Notes: generated by a model from the letters alone, not told the origin. 64,000 nucleotides of DNA from Cryptomeria japonica (GCF_030272615.1 NC_081405.1:609198677-609262676), one strand, 5' to 3'. Positions 38,371 to 49,029 are shown, counted from the first letter of the stretch. Numbers and translations are program-made.

Positions 38371-38569
38371 GTTCGAATGAACATTACTTCGAGCGAATGG
38401 GGTTCGCTTGAATCCATTATGGTTCGAGCGAACCCCCATTCGCTCGAACCAATAGGCTTGATTTTGGCCCGTACAAAGTCACCCGCGGTTCGAGCGAACC
38501 CAGGTCCGCAATGTGGTTCGCTCGAACTCCTAGGGGTAGTTCGAGCGAATACCACTATTTCGCTCGAAC
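38371..38569. repeat. Cluster of nine GTTCGAGCGAAC-type words in alternating orientation
   Basis: Words of 12 bases start at 38371, 38387, 38402, 38422, 38438, 38488, 38516, 38539 and 38558. The first two are forward; from the third on they alternate strictly (reverse, forward, reverse, and so on). Spacing is 15-28 bp except for one 50-bp gap. Neighbouring forward and reverse words can pair as small stems. The cluster lies 78-276 bp inside the right end of the GGGTG element, where subterminal transposase-binding repeats are found in other DNA transposons. Confidence 0.85.
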
Positions 38570-38584
38570 ACCCAAAAAATCGAA

Positions 38585-38627
38585 GTTCCCACTTTCGCCA
38601 AATTCCTTCGTTGGCAAAAGTGGGAAC
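38585..38627. repeat. Hairpin at the right end of the GGGTG element
   Basis: The arms are 38585-38601 (GTTCCCACTTTCGCCAA) and 38611-38627, pairing at 16 of 17 bases around a 9-base loop. The outer arm is part of the terminal inverted repeat, so the right end alone can fold back. Confidence 0.75.
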
Positions 38628-40073
38628 CAGCTTTGTGAATTCACCCTCTGAGCACTTCTCATTCAAACAATAATTTCTATATAAATAGCAACCATCATCT
38701 CTAGGGCATAAAAATCGATCTTGCAAGTCTCTTGATGATCTCGGAAATAGCATTGCACCACACTCCTGCAACATCTCATTAGTATGCATCGTAGAACGAA
38801 TATTACATAAAAGTTCATGGTACATTGAAAACTCCACATGGTACTTGTAACAACATGTATTGCAAATCTTAAGAGGAACACAATAAAATGGTTTCAAAGA
38901 TTCAAAGGCCCTTTGTGATATTTGCAAATTTGGATGTAATTCACAAAAAAATTTGTACAACATTGTTTGGCTTGATTCCAAGAAATGTTTGGGATGCGGT
39001 GTGCGGTCTCGGTTGCCGATTCTTAATTTCAAAATGTCCTTTACATTGGGTGACACTCTAGAATTAGAGTGCCAAAATTGTTGAACCTCTTCCTTCACAT
39101 TGTCATTCAACTTTCTATCAACACGTGGAAGCCTCCCACCAAATGCCCATGTATCTTGTTGAAGTAGATCGTCAAGTCTTTGTCTTCATCCAAGTGCTCT
39201 ATCCAAAGTTTTACGGTTTATGTTAAAATGAACACAAGTTTGTCTCATTTGACGAGCCTTCCTCAATTGATGGCTTACTAAGGAGGTTGTAATCACTCTT
39301 TTAGCGGCTCTCTTATCTCTTTCTTTGGTATTCTTTCTAATAGAATTGAGAGCGTCAAATATATTTTTTGCAATAATAGAATTTCTCTCCATCTTCTTGT
39401 TCATACGAATCTTCAATTTGTTTAGCAATGGTCTCATCTTTATCATCTTTAGCAATTGAACAAAGAGTTGGCAGTGCTCGGTCAATGTCTTATTGCTAAA
39501 ATTTTGGTTGAAAAGTTTTGTAGCCCACAACCGAACAGTTCTTGTTGACCTCTTGCCTTGAAGATTCGCAATAATGTTCTCATCGATTTCAAATAACCAT
39601 TTTGGGGTTCTTGAAGGTCTTGGATTTGGAATTTGTCTTTCATCCATGAGAGGGTCTTCATTTCTAAAGTAATTAGGTGTTACATATGGTTCACTTGGTG
39701 AGGCAATTCCACCTTCAATGTTAAAGTTTTCCACATTTTCACCTCCTATGTCAAAATTTTCCACATGTTGAGCATTTTCATTATCACTTTCAACATTTTC
39801 AAAATTTTCAATATTTTCACTTTCAAAATCTACATTTTCATTTTCAATAACTTGTGGCACATTTTCAATTTCAATTTCCTCTTCAGTTGAAGTAACATTA
39901 GCAATATTTAACATACCTTGTCTTCTCCTCCTATGACATTCTCTATCTCTTTCTCTATACACTTCAACTTGGTCATTTGAAAGTTTTCTTTTGCGTTTAG
40001 ACTTCCGACGACTACTACTCCCCATTTCCCTCCACACATATGCTCCTTTGTGATTGACAATGTAAGTTTTCAC

Positions 40074-40362
40074 TTTAAGAATCTCCCAAAAGCACTAATT
40101 TGTCTCTAGCTGTCTGCAACCCCATGATCGTCGATAGAAAACATAGGATCCAGACTGTCGGCCCTTGGAATCAACAAAATGGCCCACAAACCCCCTTTTT
40201 TTGGTTTTTAGTACCAAAATCGAATATTCGATAAAATCCGATATCCGATTTTAATGGATCCAATTTTAGTAGAAAAATATGTGGTCCCCAAAACAACTTC
40301 CTGTTGCCGCCATTTATGAACTAAACTTCCTGTTGCCGCCATTTTATTGGTCATATTTTAGA
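40074..40362. other. Upstream region of the DDE gene
   Basis: A noncoding stretch between the DDE start and the GA repeat. It contains the doubled ATCCGAT word (40236-40252), a GAATATTC palindrome (40222-40229) and a direct repeat of AACTTCCTGTTGCCGCCATTT (about 40295 and 40323). If the - strand gene was active, its promoter should be here. No clear TATA box can be singled out. Confidence 0.4.
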
Positions 40363-40390
40363 GAGAGGGATAGAAGGAGAGGGAGAGAGG

Positions 40391-40476
<86 letters not shown>

Positions 40477-40485
40477 GAGAGAGAG

Positions 40486-40522
<37 letters not shown>

Positions 40523-40729
40523 GGAGAGAGGAGAGGGAGAGAGGGAGAGAGACAAAGATAGAGAGAGAGAAGAGGAGAGGGAGAGAGGGAGAGAGAGAGA
40601 TAGAGAGAGAGAGGAGGGGGAGAGAGGGAGAGAGAGGGAGATAGAGAGAGATGGAGAGAGAGAGAGAGGAGGAGGAGGAGAGAGAGAGAGAGGAGGAGAG
40701 GGAGAGAGGGAGAGAGAAAGAGAGAGATA

Positions 40730-40765
<36 letters not shown>

Positions 40766-41120
40766 GAGAGGGAGAGAGGGAGAGAGAGAGAGAGAGGAGG
40801 AGAGGGAGAGAGGGAGAGAGAGAGAGAGGAGGAGAGGGAGAGAGGGAGAGGGAGTGAGAGAGAGAGAGAGAGAGGAGGAGAGGGAGAGAGGGAGAGAGAG
40901 AGGAGGAGAGGGGGAGAGAGAGAGAGAGAGAGAGAGGAGGAGAGGGAGAGAGGGAGAGAGAGAAGGAGAGGGAGAGAGGGAGAGAGAGGGAGAGAGAGAG
41001 AGAGAGGGAGAGAGAGAGAGAGGGAGAGAGAGAGACGAGGAGAGGGAGAGAGGGAGAGAGAGGAGAGGGAGAGAGGAGGAGAGGGAGAGAGGGAGAGAGA
41101 GAGGAGAGAGAGAGAGGAGG
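40363..41120. repeat. GA/GAGAGG polypurine microsatellite, about 750 bp
   Basis: The + strand is nearly all purine: (GA)n at 40398-40470, then mixed GAGAGAGG, GGAGAGGGAGAGAGG and similar steps to 41120, with only isolated T or C bases. The long Ser-Leu and Arg-Glu reading frames here are translations of the repeat. Confidence 0.95.
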
Positions 41121-42460
41121 GGTCATATGGTTTCTTGGGACACCATAGGACCCCTTAAGACACAATATGACCCCTGGCAACACAATATGACCCAAAGCAA
41201 CCCAATATGGTGTCATTAGGGGTCATGTGGTGTCTTAAGGGGTCCTATGGTGTCCCAAGACACCATATGACCCCTAACGACACCATAGGACCCCTTAAGA
41301 CACCAAATCATATCGTTAGGGATCATATTGTGTCGTATGGTGTCGTAGGACACAATATGACCCCTAACGACATGATTCGGTGTCTTAAGGGTTCCTATGG
41401 TGTCGTTAGGGGTCATATGGTGTCCACAGGGGTCATATAGTGTCTTGGGACACCATAGGACCCCTGAAGACACAATATGACCCCTAATGACACAATATGA
41501 CCCAAAGCGACCCAATGTGGTGTCATTAGGGGTCATATGGTGTCTTAAGGGGTCCTATGGTGTCCCAAGACACCATACGACCCCTATGGACACCATATGA
41601 CCCCTAACGACACCATAGGACCCCTTAAGACACCAAATCATATCATTAGGGATCATATTGTGTCGTACAAGGTCATAGGACACAATATGACCCCTAACGA
41701 CATGATTTGGTGTCTTAAGGGATCCTATGGTGTCGTTAGGGGTCATATGGTGTCCATAGGGGTCATATGGTGTCCATAGGAGTCATATGGTGTCTTGGGA
41801 CTCCATAGGACACCTTAAAACACAATATGACCCCTAACGACACAATATGACCCAAAGTGACCCAATATGGTGTCATTAGGGGTCATATGGTGTCCTAAGA
41901 GGTCATAAGGGTTCATGGGACACCATATGACCCCTAACGACACCATCGGACCCCTTAAGACACCAAATCATGTCGTTAGGGGTCATATTGTGTCCTACTA
42001 CCCTATAAGACACAATATGACCCCTAATGTTATGATTCAGTGTCTTAAGGGGTCCTATGGTGTCGTTAGGGATCATATGGTGTCTTGTGACACCATAAGA
42101 CACCTTACGACACCAAATTGTGTCGTTAGGGGTCATATTGTGTCCTACGACCCCATAAGACACAATATGACCCCTAATGACATGATTTGGTGTCTTAAGG
42201 GGTCCTATGGTGTCGTTAGGGGTCATATGGTGTCCATAGGGGTCATATGGTGTCTTGGGACACCATAGGACCCTTTAGGACACAATATGACCCTTAACGA
42301 CATGACTTGGTGTCTTAAGGGGTCTGATGGTGTCGTTAGGGGTCATATGGTGTCCATATGGGTCATATGGTGTCCCATGAACCCTTATGACCTCTTAGGA
42401 CACCATATGACCCCTAATGACACCATATTGGGTCTCTTTGGGTCATATTGTGTCCTAAGG
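41121..42460. repeat. Palindromic minisatellite of GGGGTCATATGGTGTC units in both orientations
   Basis: The region is built from 15-16-base units GGGGTCATATGGTGTC and their reverse complement, with variants (CCTATGG, CATATTG, TTAAGGGGTC). Adjacent opposite units form stems, for example 41239-41254 with 41259-41274 around CCAA. A higher-order period is visible: CCCAATNTGGTGTCATTAGG recurs ending at 41220, 41530 and 41880 (steps of 310 and 350). Reading frames occur on both strands with the same peptide phrases because the units are inverted copies. They are not genes. Confidence 0.92.
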
Positions 42461-42679
42461 GGTAATATTACCTATGTGATGGATGGTGATTTATGATACA
42501 TATGTGATGGATTACATATTTATGATGACACATATGTGATGCTAATTGTGATGCTCAATTACATATATGATGAGACATCATGTGATGCTTCTGATGCTTA
42601 TGGTACATATGTATTTATTGTTTATCAACATACAAATGTAGTAATGCTTATGATGCTCAATTAATGGTGTTGATTTTAG

Positions 42680-44930
42680 GTATAGTCCTTGTGTGATGTT
42701 GTCACCCTTGGTAGGAACAGGTCATTGACTACAGACATCCTCAACCATTTAGTTGAGGATCCTGCATAGTCTACATAAAGTAAAGGTAAGGAATTAAAAA
42801 ATTTACAATGATTTTGATGAAAACATCTTGTTATTATTTAATACTCTTTTTGTCTACAAAGTTCATGTTGTTCATGTTGTGTACTATGTAATTTTTAGCT
42901 AACATAAGATAATTGAATTACATTGTACAGGAGCCTAAGCCCCTTTGACGAGGATCCTGCACAGTCTCATGGATGGACAGGTATAACTAGTCAATACACC
43001 CTATAGAAATAGTTTTTTTTTATAAATTACTTGGAGAACAAACTTCCTTAGTTTTTCAAACCTCGACATTAGCAGGAAATCTAATACAGTTATCAACACT
43101 TGAGGCCCTAGTTGGACTTATTCCAATTTTAATCCCAAAATCAACTTTAAGGCTGACTTTTTCATCAACATTACCCTCATTTGCAAAATTTCTCTCTCAT
43201 TTCATGGAGTGCAGGTACCCCCGAATAGGTATTTGTCATATTTGTCTTCTTCGAGTGAGGAAAATGTAGGAATAGAAAATGAAAGTGACACATGTAGTAG
43301 GTCTACAATAGGGAAATCAACAAGAGGTCAAAAGATTAGAAGAAAATTCAATAAATGCATGAAATTTTTCCTTGCTCAAGGGGGGTCATGTTCTTAATGT
43401 GATGAGACCAAAGGCAACATTGAGGTGCCACTGAGGTACAACTATCTACAGAAACAATGGGTTCCCAAGGAAGTTCCTCCAATAAACACTAATTTTTGTG
43501 TTAACGATAGGATATATCGCATAGCACCTTCGTCGTTACATGGTTTAGGCTTATTTTCCATGGATGGCATAAAGGTCTGTTACAATAGAGTTTCTGAATT
43601 GATAGAGTTTGTTGGACCTTGTAACAATTACAATAATTGGATGCAGATTGTTAAATATAAAGAAAGTATGCATAGGCATGCACCGTCAGCAAATTATATA
43701 CAACAGAAAGATAATGATTAAAGTAAATGAGTGGTTGTATAAATCGATGGTCGGCCAAAAGCAATAAGGAATATTACAGGTTTTATATATAGTGCATGAC
43801 CTGGGTCAACTAATAAACAACCCAATTGCATATTTGAGGTGTGCAAGGGAATCATGTATTTATATGTGTGATAAAATCAATAAGTGCAGGCGAAGAGCTT
43901 CTAATCAGTTACAGTTTGAATCGTATAGATACAAACAAAGTTAATATCATGGGGGTGGTACGTACTATATACCATTTAAATTAACCAACCTCCAATTAAT
44001 GAATCGAATATACCATTTTATTATGAAGTTTTTTTGCTAAGTCTATTGGTTTAATTTCGCTAAATTTTTTTATAGTTTTTCTTTCTCACAGGGCGACATG
44101 GATCCATCACATATCATAGATAGGGAAGTAGCTTGCAACACTTCTACCGAGAAGGTAAACCTCATTGCAATAGTACAAACTAGATAGAAGCAAACTGTTA
44201 CATTATTATATTCTTTTTTTTAGTGATTTATACTAATTTTCTAATTGTTAATGATATTCTTGATAGAGACAGATGTTCGGAGAAAGGGAAAGGGAGTTGC
44301 AGTACGTGAGCACCTTTCTATGGATGTGGAATCATTACGGTTAAGTGATGATGACCCTGAAGATTCCACACATGTTATGAAATTCTTTAAAATTCCTCTT
44401 AGAAAAATTAGAAAAGAGATTGTTGCTTTGGCAGCCATGCATCCTATTACTGATGAGATATGAGAGAGGGTGGAATTATTGCTTTGGACAGCAGAAAACT
44501 TGCAAGTAAGCAGTAATGAAAGCTTTAATTATAACAAAAGTTCAATAATGCTTTATATTTTATTCTCTTTTATGTCATTAACTAAAATATATACGTATTG
44601 TTTTTACAACAATTTATCCACCCTCATGAAAGTCGTTCCCACGATCAGGGTGTTGCAGGATCTTCAGGTGATGACGATTTTCTTGTATTATCACTTGTTT
44701 GGCTTATCACTCTAAGTACCCAAAACACATCATGCTTGATACTGTCAATTTTCAAAATAAAGGTTCATCCTTGTTTACAATTCTTGCACTTTTCATATAT
44801 TTAATGTTTGATATATTTAATGTATTATTCTTTAGGTGCTGTCAATGTTACTGTGTAAATGCCACTACCGCCTCATCTAAGGTTACCCTCACCTATATTA
44901 CTGACTACAATGTTGGCAACATGTAGCATG
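42680..44930 (+). pseudogene. SET-domain protein gene inside mobile DNA, degraded
   Basis: SET domains transfer methyl groups to lysine, usually on histones. After small leading exons, the exon 43214-43390 reads a serine- and lysine-rich stretch. Then 43425-43721 gives SSLHGLGLFSMDG (43530-43568, the G-x-G-L-F motif) and ELIEFVGP. In the same frame, IDGRPKAIRNITGFIYSA and PGSTNKQPNCIFEV (about 43743-43845) correspond to the N-x-x-x-F-I-N and P-N-C region. In another frame, AGEELLISYSLNRIDT (43886-43933) is the closing G-E-E-L-x-x-x-Y motif. Three stops before IDGRP, further stops and the frame change show decay. Basic exons follow (about 44090-44155 and 44265-44505). The gene is cut at 44946 by copia C, and exons after 49980 may continue it. 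Confidence 0.65.
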
Positions 44931-44946
44931 CAGACATCCTCTACTG

Positions 44947-45841
44947 TGTTGGGAAAAATGGTGTCTCAACCTTGCATTAATGTGAGGTTACTATTTATAG
45001 TAAGTTTTCATTTGAGCACGAAATGGTACGAAACTCTCCCTGAAGCTTCTGGTTGGCTAGATAAGCATTCCGGTAAAGTTGCGTCGCAAGGTCACAGCTA
45101 GTTTTGAAGATATTAAAGTTTTCGTCTTGGAGGGGTGCAATAAAATGTTTAAACTTAATTTTGGGGACTTTAGAGGCTCCTAAATGCCCTGAAAAGTGGT
45201 CATAACCAGCGAAGCGGGTTACGAGGTAATAGAGCACTTCGTGAGCTTTCTGGCGCTTCAAACGGTTCATCAATCGGACACCCGGTTCTCAAGTTATGGC
45301 CTCCGAAAGTTTGTACTCTTGAAATAGGAAAAATAATTTGTATCGAATACATAAATGAGCTGTAAAAAGGGAGCGACATGTGTTGATGTGTGCTTTAACA
45401 TATCATAGGGCATCTAGAAGGAAGATAAGGTTGGCTACACCTTATTGGGTGGTTTTAGCCCATGGTTTTGTAATACCGTTTGACGGTTTCTTGTATTGTA
45501 TCTCCTATTTATGAGGTGTGAGAGATAGAGGTTGAGTGTAAGAGTCCTATGGCTATTGAATTGCCTCTGAATCTCTGATTAGTGCTACTCCTGCGAAGAG
45601 CTTGCTCTGCAAGTATGTTGTAATCTATTTTTGATTGCTGAATAAAATATTGAGCTGCTTTTGGAGGGTGGGGTTTTTCTCCCGAAAGGGTTTTCCCCAC
45701 GTAAATCATTGTGTTGTGGTATGAATGTTATTATATCTATTTCTATTTTCTATAACTGTTGTAATGATCTGAAAAAGTTTTGCATTACCCTCCTCTCAAG
45801 GTTAGTGTAGGAAGTTGTTTCCGCTACTTAACTTCCTTACA
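44947..45841 (+). repeat. 5' LTR of copia C
   Basis: Starts TGTTGGGAAAAATGG and ends CTTCCTTACA, directly before the primer binding site. It contains TATTTATGAGG at about 45508-45518 and a run of TTTTCTCCCGAAAGGGTTTTC near 45673. These sit where the promoter and R region of a copia LTR are expected, but the exact RNA start cannot be read. Confidence 0.95.
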
Positions 45842-45843
45842 AG

Positions 45844-45856
45844 TGGTATCAGAGCC
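45844..45856 (+). other. Primer binding site of copia C
   Basis: TGGTATCAGAGCC, two bases after the LTR end, is the standard site complementary to the 3' end of plant initiator methionine tRNA, where minus-strand synthesis starts. Confidence 0.95.
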
Positions 45857-45965
45857 TGATCACCTTTGGTTTCAATTGTGGGCAGTTGGGTTTTTTGAAC
45901 TAATCTAGATTTGAGTGGGAGCTTATGCAGAAGACACTTTTTGATCTTGTTGCAGGAATATTCAG

Positions 45966-48900
45966 ATGGCGAGTTCGTCAAGGAGAATAGAGGTGGAGAA
46001 ATTTAACGGAAGTAATTTTGAGATGTGGAAGCTGAAGATGGAAGATCTGCTAATAGATCGAGATCTTTGGGATGCTGTTGATGCGAATGTCCAAAGGCCC
46101 TCAGATCCTACTACGGTAGCTCAATATGATGTTATGGATCGAAGAGCCAAGGGTCTAATCAGACTGTGCCTGGCAGACTCTGTTCTAATCAATGTACATG
46201 AAGAAAACTCTGCAAAGAAGCTATGGACTAAGCTTTTGTGAGATGTATCAAGTGAAATCTTTATTAAATCAAATTTTCTTAAGAAAGAAATTGTATTCCT
46301 TGAAGATGGAAGAGGGCAGACGAATTGCAGACCACCTGGAAGCATTCAATATGTTGGTGGCTCAATTAGTATCCGTCGGTGTTAAGATGGATGAGGAGGA
46401 GAAATGTCAGATCTTGCTTTTCTCTTTGCCTGATTCGTGGGATTCTCTTGTTATGGCTATCGGTAGTACTTCTATTGTTTTGAAATCTGAAGACATGGTG
46501 GGTGCCCTACTCGGTGAAGAGATGCGAAGGAAGGTATCCATTAGTTCAAAGGAAGCCCTAACCGTTCGTGGAAGACCTAGGGAGAAAGGCAAGAAGAATG
46601 AGAAGCGCGACAAGTCCAAATCCAAAGGGAGATCGAAATCTCCTGGAAAGTCCAAAGTCATTTGCTGGAATTGCGGTAAAATGGGTCACATCCGTAAGGA
46701 CTGCAAAGAAGAAAAGAAGAAGAAGAAAAAGAAAAGGTTTGATTCTGATTCTGAGTCCGACAAGGAAGATGGCGATGCATTTATTGCGGCTTTGGTGACT
46801 CATGCAGGTAATGATGCCTGGCTAATTGACTCAGGTGCATCTTTTCATATGACTTCCAATAGAAATTGGTTTTTTGAATATGAAGGATTTAATGGAGGTA
46901 AGGTGTACTTGGGTGATGATTCACCTCTAGACATTGTTGGTCGAGGTAAAGTTAGAATCAGGTCTTCTTATGGTAGAATAAAAGGGATTAATGGTGTACT
47001 GCATATCCCTGGATTAAAATGAAACCTGTTATCTGTGAGCAAACTGATAGATGCGGGTGTGCAGGTAGTCTTTTTTGAAACAGGATGTAGGATGATTAAG
47101 GGTGCTATGGTAGTTGCTAGAGGTGTCAGGTTTGGCACTTTGTATAAGCTTGAAGCATACACTGTTGAGTGTAATAGCACTTTTGTAAAAAGTAAATCTA
47201 CGGATACTTCATTGGAAGATTTGAAGGTTTCACCTTCAGCAGATGGAAATGGTTTTTGGGTACCTAAGGGTGCTCTTTCGTCTGAAGCAAAGTTACCTGC
47301 AGAGAAGACTATGTTATGGCACCAGAGACTTGGCCACATTGGAGAAAAGGGTCTAAGGACCTTGAAAAATAAAAATCTTGTTGAAGGTTTGAATGATTGT
47401 AATCTTGACTTTGATTTCTGTGAGCATTGCATTTATGGAAAACAAAATCGCGTTCAGTTTTACTCGAGTTCTAATAAAACTTGTGGTGTTTTGGATCTTA
47501 TTCATTCTGATGTGTTTGGTCCAGTAGATGTCTCTTCAATTGGAAAATCCACATATTATGTTTCATTTATTGATGATTTTAGTGGAAGGACATGGGTATA
47601 TTTTCTAAAGAGTAAATCTGAAGTTTTAAGTCGTTTTAAAGAATTTAAAGCAAGGTTGGTTGCAAAAGGCTACTCTCAGGTTGAGGGTGTTGATTACGGT
47701 GAGATATTTTCTCCTGTTGCAAAAATGACGTCCATTAGATTTTTGCTTTCTATTGCTACTGCTTATGATTTAGAGGTTGAGCAAATGGATGTGAAAACTG
47801 CTTTCCTTCATGGTGATTTGGAGGAAGATATTTATATGACACAGCCAGAGCACTATGTGGTGAAAGGCAAAAGTAATTTGGTCTGTAAATTGAAGAAATC
47901 TTTGTATGGCCTCAAACAAAGTCGTAGGATGTGGTACCAGAAATTTGATACATATGTGTTGAGTTTGGGATTTGAATGTTCTAAATCAGATCACTGTGTT
48001 TATTATAAATCTTATGGTGATCATTTCTTATTCATTGCATTGTATGTTGATGATATGTTATTCATTGGCAAAGGGAAAGGTATGATTTCAGAACTGAAGT
48101 CTCAGCTCGCTGCTAAATTTGAAATGAAAGATCTTGGTGCAGCAAAGCACATTCTTGGGATGGAAATTAGAAGAGATAGGGTGAATAGAAAGCTATGGCT
48201 AGGGCAGAGTAAGTATGTGAATTCAGTGTTACAGAGGTTCAACATGCAGAATTGTAGACGATTGAGTGTTCCTTTTATAGTTGGAATGAAACTATCTATT
48301 TCAGATTGTCCTACATCCCCATTGGAGATGGAAGACATGAGCAGAGTGCCTTACCAGAGTGTAGTAAGCTTGATGTATGCTATGGTCTGTACTAGACCAG
48401 ACATTGCCCAAGCAGTGGGAGTACTTTCTAGATATATGTCTAATCCTGGTAGAGTTCATTGGGATGCAGTCAAAAGAGTCTTTAGATATTTGAAGGGTAC
48501 TTCAGAGTATTCTTTGTGTTATCATGGTAATTCAGTTGGAGACATGACTTCCCTTGATATCCATGGTTATGTGGATTCAGATTGGGCAGGTGATATTGAT
48601 AGCAGAAGATCCACCAGTGCTTATGTGTTTACTTTGTTTGGTGGTGCAATTAGTTGGATGAGTAAGCAATAGGCTGTGGTTGCTCTATCCACTACTGAAG
48701 CAGAGTATATGGCAGCTACTCATGCTTGTAAAGAGGCCATTTGGCTTAAGAGACTATGTTCGGATATTGGAATAAAACAAGGTACAGTGACAGTTTACTG
48801 TGACAGTCAGAGTGCAATTAGCCTAGCTAAGAACCTGACATTTCATGCCCGGACCAAACATATTGATGTTCAGTATCATTTTGTTAGAGATATGGTCGAA

Positions 48901-49029
48901 GATGGTAGGGTGAAGCTGGTTAAGGTGGAAACTTTGATGAATGTTGCAGATGCTTTAACTAAGCCTATGAGCACAGAGAAGTTCAGATGGTGTTCAGAGT
49001 CTATGGGCCTTATGGCCCCTAGCAATTGA
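45966..49029 (+). pseudogene. Copia C gag-pol polyprotein, with an in-frame integrase/RT deletion
   Basis: The reading opens MASSSRRIEVEKFNGSNFEMW (gag). It needs one frame change near 46235, where the T run looks one base too long, and then stays in one frame to 49029. In order: zinc knuckle CWNCGKMGHIRKDC (about 46663-46704), protease AWLIDSGASFHMT (D-S-G intact), pre-integrase WHQRLGHIGEKG, and the integrase start HSDVFGP with FIDDFSG. Then at about 47644-47655 the text jumps into reverse transcriptase (KARLVAKGYSQVEGVDYGE). The second catalytic aspartate and the glutamate of integrase and the RT N-terminus are missing. RT continues with YVDDML, and RNase H with DSDWAGD and TEAEYMA. Only two stops interrupt it: TGA 47020 at a usual arginine and TAG 48670 at a usual glutamine. 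Confidence 0.95.

Larger units (their letters stand above)
37562..38646. mobile_element. GGGTG-ended 1.08-kb inverted-repeat element, copy 2, inside the DDE gene
   Basis: The left end GGGTGAACTCACAATAATGG, then TTCCCACTTTT, is matched inverted by the right end (reading inwards GGGTGAATTCACAAAGCTGG, then TTCCCACTTTTGCC). TCTG flanks both sides (37558-37561 and 38647-38650). Removing the element and one TCTG joins the two halves of the DDE reading frame across a cysteine-rich motif. No coding capacity of its own. The right half holds the nine-copy GTTCGAGCGAAC cluster and a terminal hairpin. The ends match copy 1 at 18746-19783, but the middles do not look alike. Confidence 0.85.
35194..40025 (-). 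pseudogene. DDE-like DNA transposase gene, broken by a 1.1-kb insertion
   Basis: The start at 40025 gives MGSSSRRKSKRKRK, a nuclear signal. Next come an acidic E-N-V-E-rich part (about 39900-39680), a basic helical part (to 39189), an in-frame TGA (39186-39188), and HPNLQISQRAFESLKPFYC with several cysteines (C-x-x-C-C, C-L-N-E-K-C-S-E-C). Beyond the inserted element the reading continues through VVDFAENYTL (about 37240), IIWLDNCTGQ (about 36990) and FFEAGHGKGEHDGAGACLKR (about 36880-36830). These resemble the D, D and H-G-K-x-x-x-D-G motifs of a widespread eukaryotic transposon family that I cannot name. A Cys-rich CDWDQCESSEWVDTWVP and YWLARCV close the recognisable part (about 36020). The last exon, 35664-35194, is tentative. 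Stops at 37234, 37228 and about 37012 and two frame changes (about 37478 and 36595) make it inactive. Confidence 0.7.

Noticed and set aside
40344-41219. Long Ser-Leu-rich and Arg-Glu-rich reading frames
   Set aside because: They are translations of the GA microsatellite in different frames and lack any other signal.
41207-42496. Several reading frames with the repeated phrase GPLKTP..HIVSYGVVG on both strands
   Set aside because: The same peptides appear on both strands because the DNA units are inverted copies; no codon bias, starts or conserved length.
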